A stretch of 33,150 nt of DNA from HyVt-337 sp964428895 (lineage in GTDB: Bacteria; Planctomycetota; Phycisphaerae; SM23-33), in NCBI GenBank assembly GCA_964428895.1, contig CAYRZU010000033.1, positions 1 through 33,150 on the forward strand. Reading direction: 5' to 3'. The notes beneath the pieces were generated by a model. The model saw only the letters and a program-made list of their open reading frames with translations. It was not told the DNA's origin and searched no databases. Shown in pieces: positions 31,305 through 33,150 of this stretch; within the stretch, counting starts at the first letter, position 1, and each line of letters begins with the position of its first letter. Both the position numbers and the translations under genes were made by a program.

Positions 31305-31790
31305 ATGGCCAAAAGCAAACCCAAACAACTCGGTCCGCCCGGCGCGCGCGTCAAGAATCGACGGGCGTGGCACGATTTCCACATCGAGGCCAAGGTCGAG
31401 TGCGGCCTTGCGCTGATGGGGACCGAGGTCAAGAGCATCCGGGCCGGGCAGATGAAGATCGACGAGGCCCACGCCCGCGTGGACGACGGCGAGGTCTTCC
31501 TGGTCGGCGCCAACATCGCCCCGTATCCCCAGGCGGCGGCCGGCATGCAGCACCACGCCACGCGCCCCCGAAAGCTATTGCTGCACCGACGACAGATCGC
31601 CGAGATCGAGGCCCACGTCCGCCAGAAGGGCAAGACCGTCGTGCCGCTGGAGATCTACTTCAAACGCGGGTGGGCCAAGTGCGTGCTGGGACTGGCCGTC
31701 GGCAAACAGCAATACGACAAGCGCGACGACATCAAGAAACGCGACCAGCAGCGCGAAATCTCGCGTGCCATGAACAAGCGCCGTAGCTAA
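31305..31790 (+). CDS. smpB: SsrA-binding protein SmpB
   Basis: SmpB carries tmRNA into stalled ribosomes for trans-translation. From ATG 31305 it has 161 residues, the usual size. Family motifs include 'NRRAWHDFHIEAKVECGLAL', 'GTEVKSIRAGQMKIDEAHAR', 'RPRKLLLHRRQIAEI' and the basic tail 'KKRDQQREISRAMNKRRS'. An ATG at 31275 would add ten residues; neither start has a clear ribosome-binding site. No ssrA gene is visible in the window. It is 37 bases after rsmB and converges on the transporter gene with seven bases between stops. Confidence 0.95.
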   Translation: MAKSKPKQLGPPGARVKNRRAWHDFHIEAKVECGLALMGTEVKSIRAGQMKIDEAHARVDDGEVFLVGANIAPYPQAAAGMQHHATRPRKLLLHRRQIAEIEAHVRQKGKTVVPLEIYFKRGWAKCVLGLAVGKQQYDKRDDIKKRDQQREISRAMNKRRS

Positions 31791-31797
31791 AGGCGAC

Positions 31798-33150
31798 TTA
31801 GAGCTCGGGGAACTGTTTGTCCTTCAGTGACGCGCCCTTAATCGCCTTATAGAAGCACCACGCCAACCCCACCACGATCAAGGCCAACATCAGGCTCAGC
31901 ACGACGTAGCTGGGACCGGTGAGCCCCTCGGCCGCGGCGGGGGCCGTTTCGGCAGGGGACGTTTCAGCCGGAGCCCCCGCTGACGCAGGTGGATTCAGTT
32001 TGACCAGGAAGTACAGCACGATGCCGGCGGCCGAGCCCATCATCAGCACGCCCAGGCCGGCCGACAACCGCGCCAGCCCGCTAGGCCGCCGCTCGGTGGT
32101 CTCGGCGCGATGAACGACCCAAGCGCCGATCAGGATTGCCATCAGCGCCGCTGCGGCCGCCCAGGCCGGGAAGACGCACGCGTTGGCCACCTTCAGCCCG
32201 AGTATCTCCGTGTGGGCCCACCGGAACGTTGCGATCAGATTCGGGTTGTCAAAGATCACGATCACGCGAACGGCCCACGCGATCAGCCCAATCGCCGCCA
32301 GCGCGAACAGGCCGCCCAGCAGACCGACGGCTCGGCCGAGCCGCTTCTGGCCTACGTGTTGGGCGTGCGTGTTGGCTCCAGTCGAGCGGATGACACTGAG
32401 AATGACCGCCAAAATCGGTACGGCCATCGCGACGAGCAATCCCACCAGCTTGGGGGGATCGATTTCCCCCAGCTTGTTGTAGATCAGCCCGCCCGGGCTG
32501 GTGAGCTTATCGACGACCGACCAGGCGAACAGGGCGGCCAGGACGATCGGCGCCAGGTAGCGGATGATCCAATCCCACCACGCGCCCAGCCGCCAGTCGC
32601 TGCGCTCGTTGGCGTGTTCGCGCAGGCGGCCGATGCGGTAGGCCCAGCCGATGACCACCGCCTCCAGCAAGCCCAGCAGCGCGATGCCGCCCCAGGGGTC
32701 GTTGATGAAGGCGTCAATCGCGCCTAGCCAACTGAGCCCCCCGCGCGTGCAGTAGAACAGGCCCAACCCCAAGCCCACCAGCGACATGCCGATCAGCGTC
32801 TTGCCGCGATGCCAGCCGGTCTTGTCGACAATACTCGTCAGGATGCTCTCGGTGATCGAAAACGCCGAATCGATTCCCAGTGTCAGCAGGGCGATGAAGA
32901 AGATCGCCCCGAACCACGCCGAGCCCGGCAACTGCGCCAACGCATAGGGAAAGGCAACGAACGCCAGGCCCGGGCCGCCGGCGACGACATTTTCGACCGC
33001 CACCGGGTCGCCCGCCATTTGGGTTGCGTAGGCCATGCCGCCCAGCGTGGCGAATACCGCGATGCCGGCCATGAAACTGGTCCCCACGTCGGCCAGGCCG
33101 ATGATAGCGGCGTTGTTGTTGATGTCGCTCTTGCGGTGCAGGAAGCTGGC
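31798..33150 (-). CDS. sodium-dependent (SNF family) transporter, N-terminal part outside the window
   Basis: The gene runs off the window edge, leaving about 450 C-terminal residues. The frame is open to 33150 and reads '...SDINNNAAIIGLADVGTSFM', which matches the cytoplasmic loop and following helix of the neurotransmitter:sodium symporter family; 'LLTLGIDSAFSITESILTSI' further supports this. Several membrane helices follow. A low-complexity Ala/Pro/Glu linker ('AGAPAETSPAETAPAAAEG') comes before the last membrane segment ('VVLSLMLALIVVGLAWCFY'). Such carriers usually import amino acids or related amines with sodium; the substrate is unknown. The N-terminal ligand-site helices are missing, so specificity cannot be judged. 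Confidence 0.88.
   Translation of the reverse strand, partial: ASFLHRKSDINNNAAIIGLADVGTSFMAGIAVFATLGGMAYATQMAGDPVAVENVVAGGPGLAFVAFPYALAQLPGSAWFGAIFFIALLTLGIDSAFSITESILTSIVDKTGWHRGKTLIGMSLVGLGLGLFYCTRGGLSWLGAIDAFINDPWGGIALLGLLEAVVIGWAYRIGRLREHANERSDWRLGAWWDWIIRYLAPIVLAALFAWSVVDKLTSPGGLIYNKLGEIDPPKLVGLLVAMAVPILAVILSVIRSTGANTHAQHVGQKRLGRAVGLLGGLFALAAIGLIAWAVRVIVIFDNPNLIATFRWAHTEILGLKVANACVFPAWAAAAALMAILIGAWVVHRAETTERRPSGLARLSAGLGVLMMGSAAGIVLYFLVKLNPPASAGAPAETSPAETAPAAAEGLTGPSYVVLSLMLALIVVGLAWCFYKAIKGASLKDKQFPEL

Overview
The window is GC-rich, gene-dense bacterial chromosome from a diderm (Gram-negative type) bacterium. It has an apolipoprotein N-acyltransferase, several predicted lipoproteins and a complete elongation (rod) machinery. 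The gene style (PEGA, HEAT and discoidin lipoproteins, a long Lnt, and an MreB with 'IAVPSGITAVEKRAV') fits Planctomycetota, probably the Phycisphaerae side. That placement is inference from protein flavour; no rRNA or other marker is present. Two assembly scars (a 49-base poly-C end, and a 100-N gap flanked by an exact 55-base overlap) suggest a draft or metagenome-derived scaffold.

Layout. Positions 57-9627 are all on the minus strand. Reading in transcription order: a tandem-ACT protein, an orphan receiver protein, rpsO, pnp (with a terminator), a cold-shock gene with a long leader, a sensor-poor histidine kinase, an NtrC-type sigma-54 activator, mutL, and a lipoprotein that looks like a dead alpha/beta hydrolase. 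Positions 9738-11107 hold a PEGA lipoprotein and a convergent membrane-anchored protein of unknown function. Positions 11106-14074 hold lnt translationally coupled to a HEAT-repeat lipoprotein.

Positions 14133-23847 form the cell-shape region. A good promoter leads into a membrane-anchored coiled-coil protein, a 73-residue membrane protein and mreB, closed by a strong terminator. A convergent cinA gene follows. A second near-consensus promoter then starts a discoidin-like lipoprotein, a small membrane protein, mreC, mreD, mrdA (PBP2), rodA and an overlapping alpha/beta hydrolase. MreB, MreC, MreD, PBP2 and RodA together build lateral-wall peptidoglycan. The accessory genes around them are the best candidates here for something undescribed.

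Positions 24748-28838 (minus) hold a FAH-family gene, scpB, larC and a membrane glycosyltransferase. Positions 28960-31790 (plus) hold fmt, rsmB and smpB, all translation related. The last gene, cut by the window edge, is a sodium-dependent (SNF family) transporter. No tRNA, rRNA, CRISPR array, insertion sequence or phage gene was found. No gene-free stretch exceeds 300 bases. Most of the window is housekeeping. The more unusual points are the calcium-loop-like insertion in PBP2, the coiled-coil/MreB operon, the catalytically empty hydrolase and possible leaderless divergent promoters.
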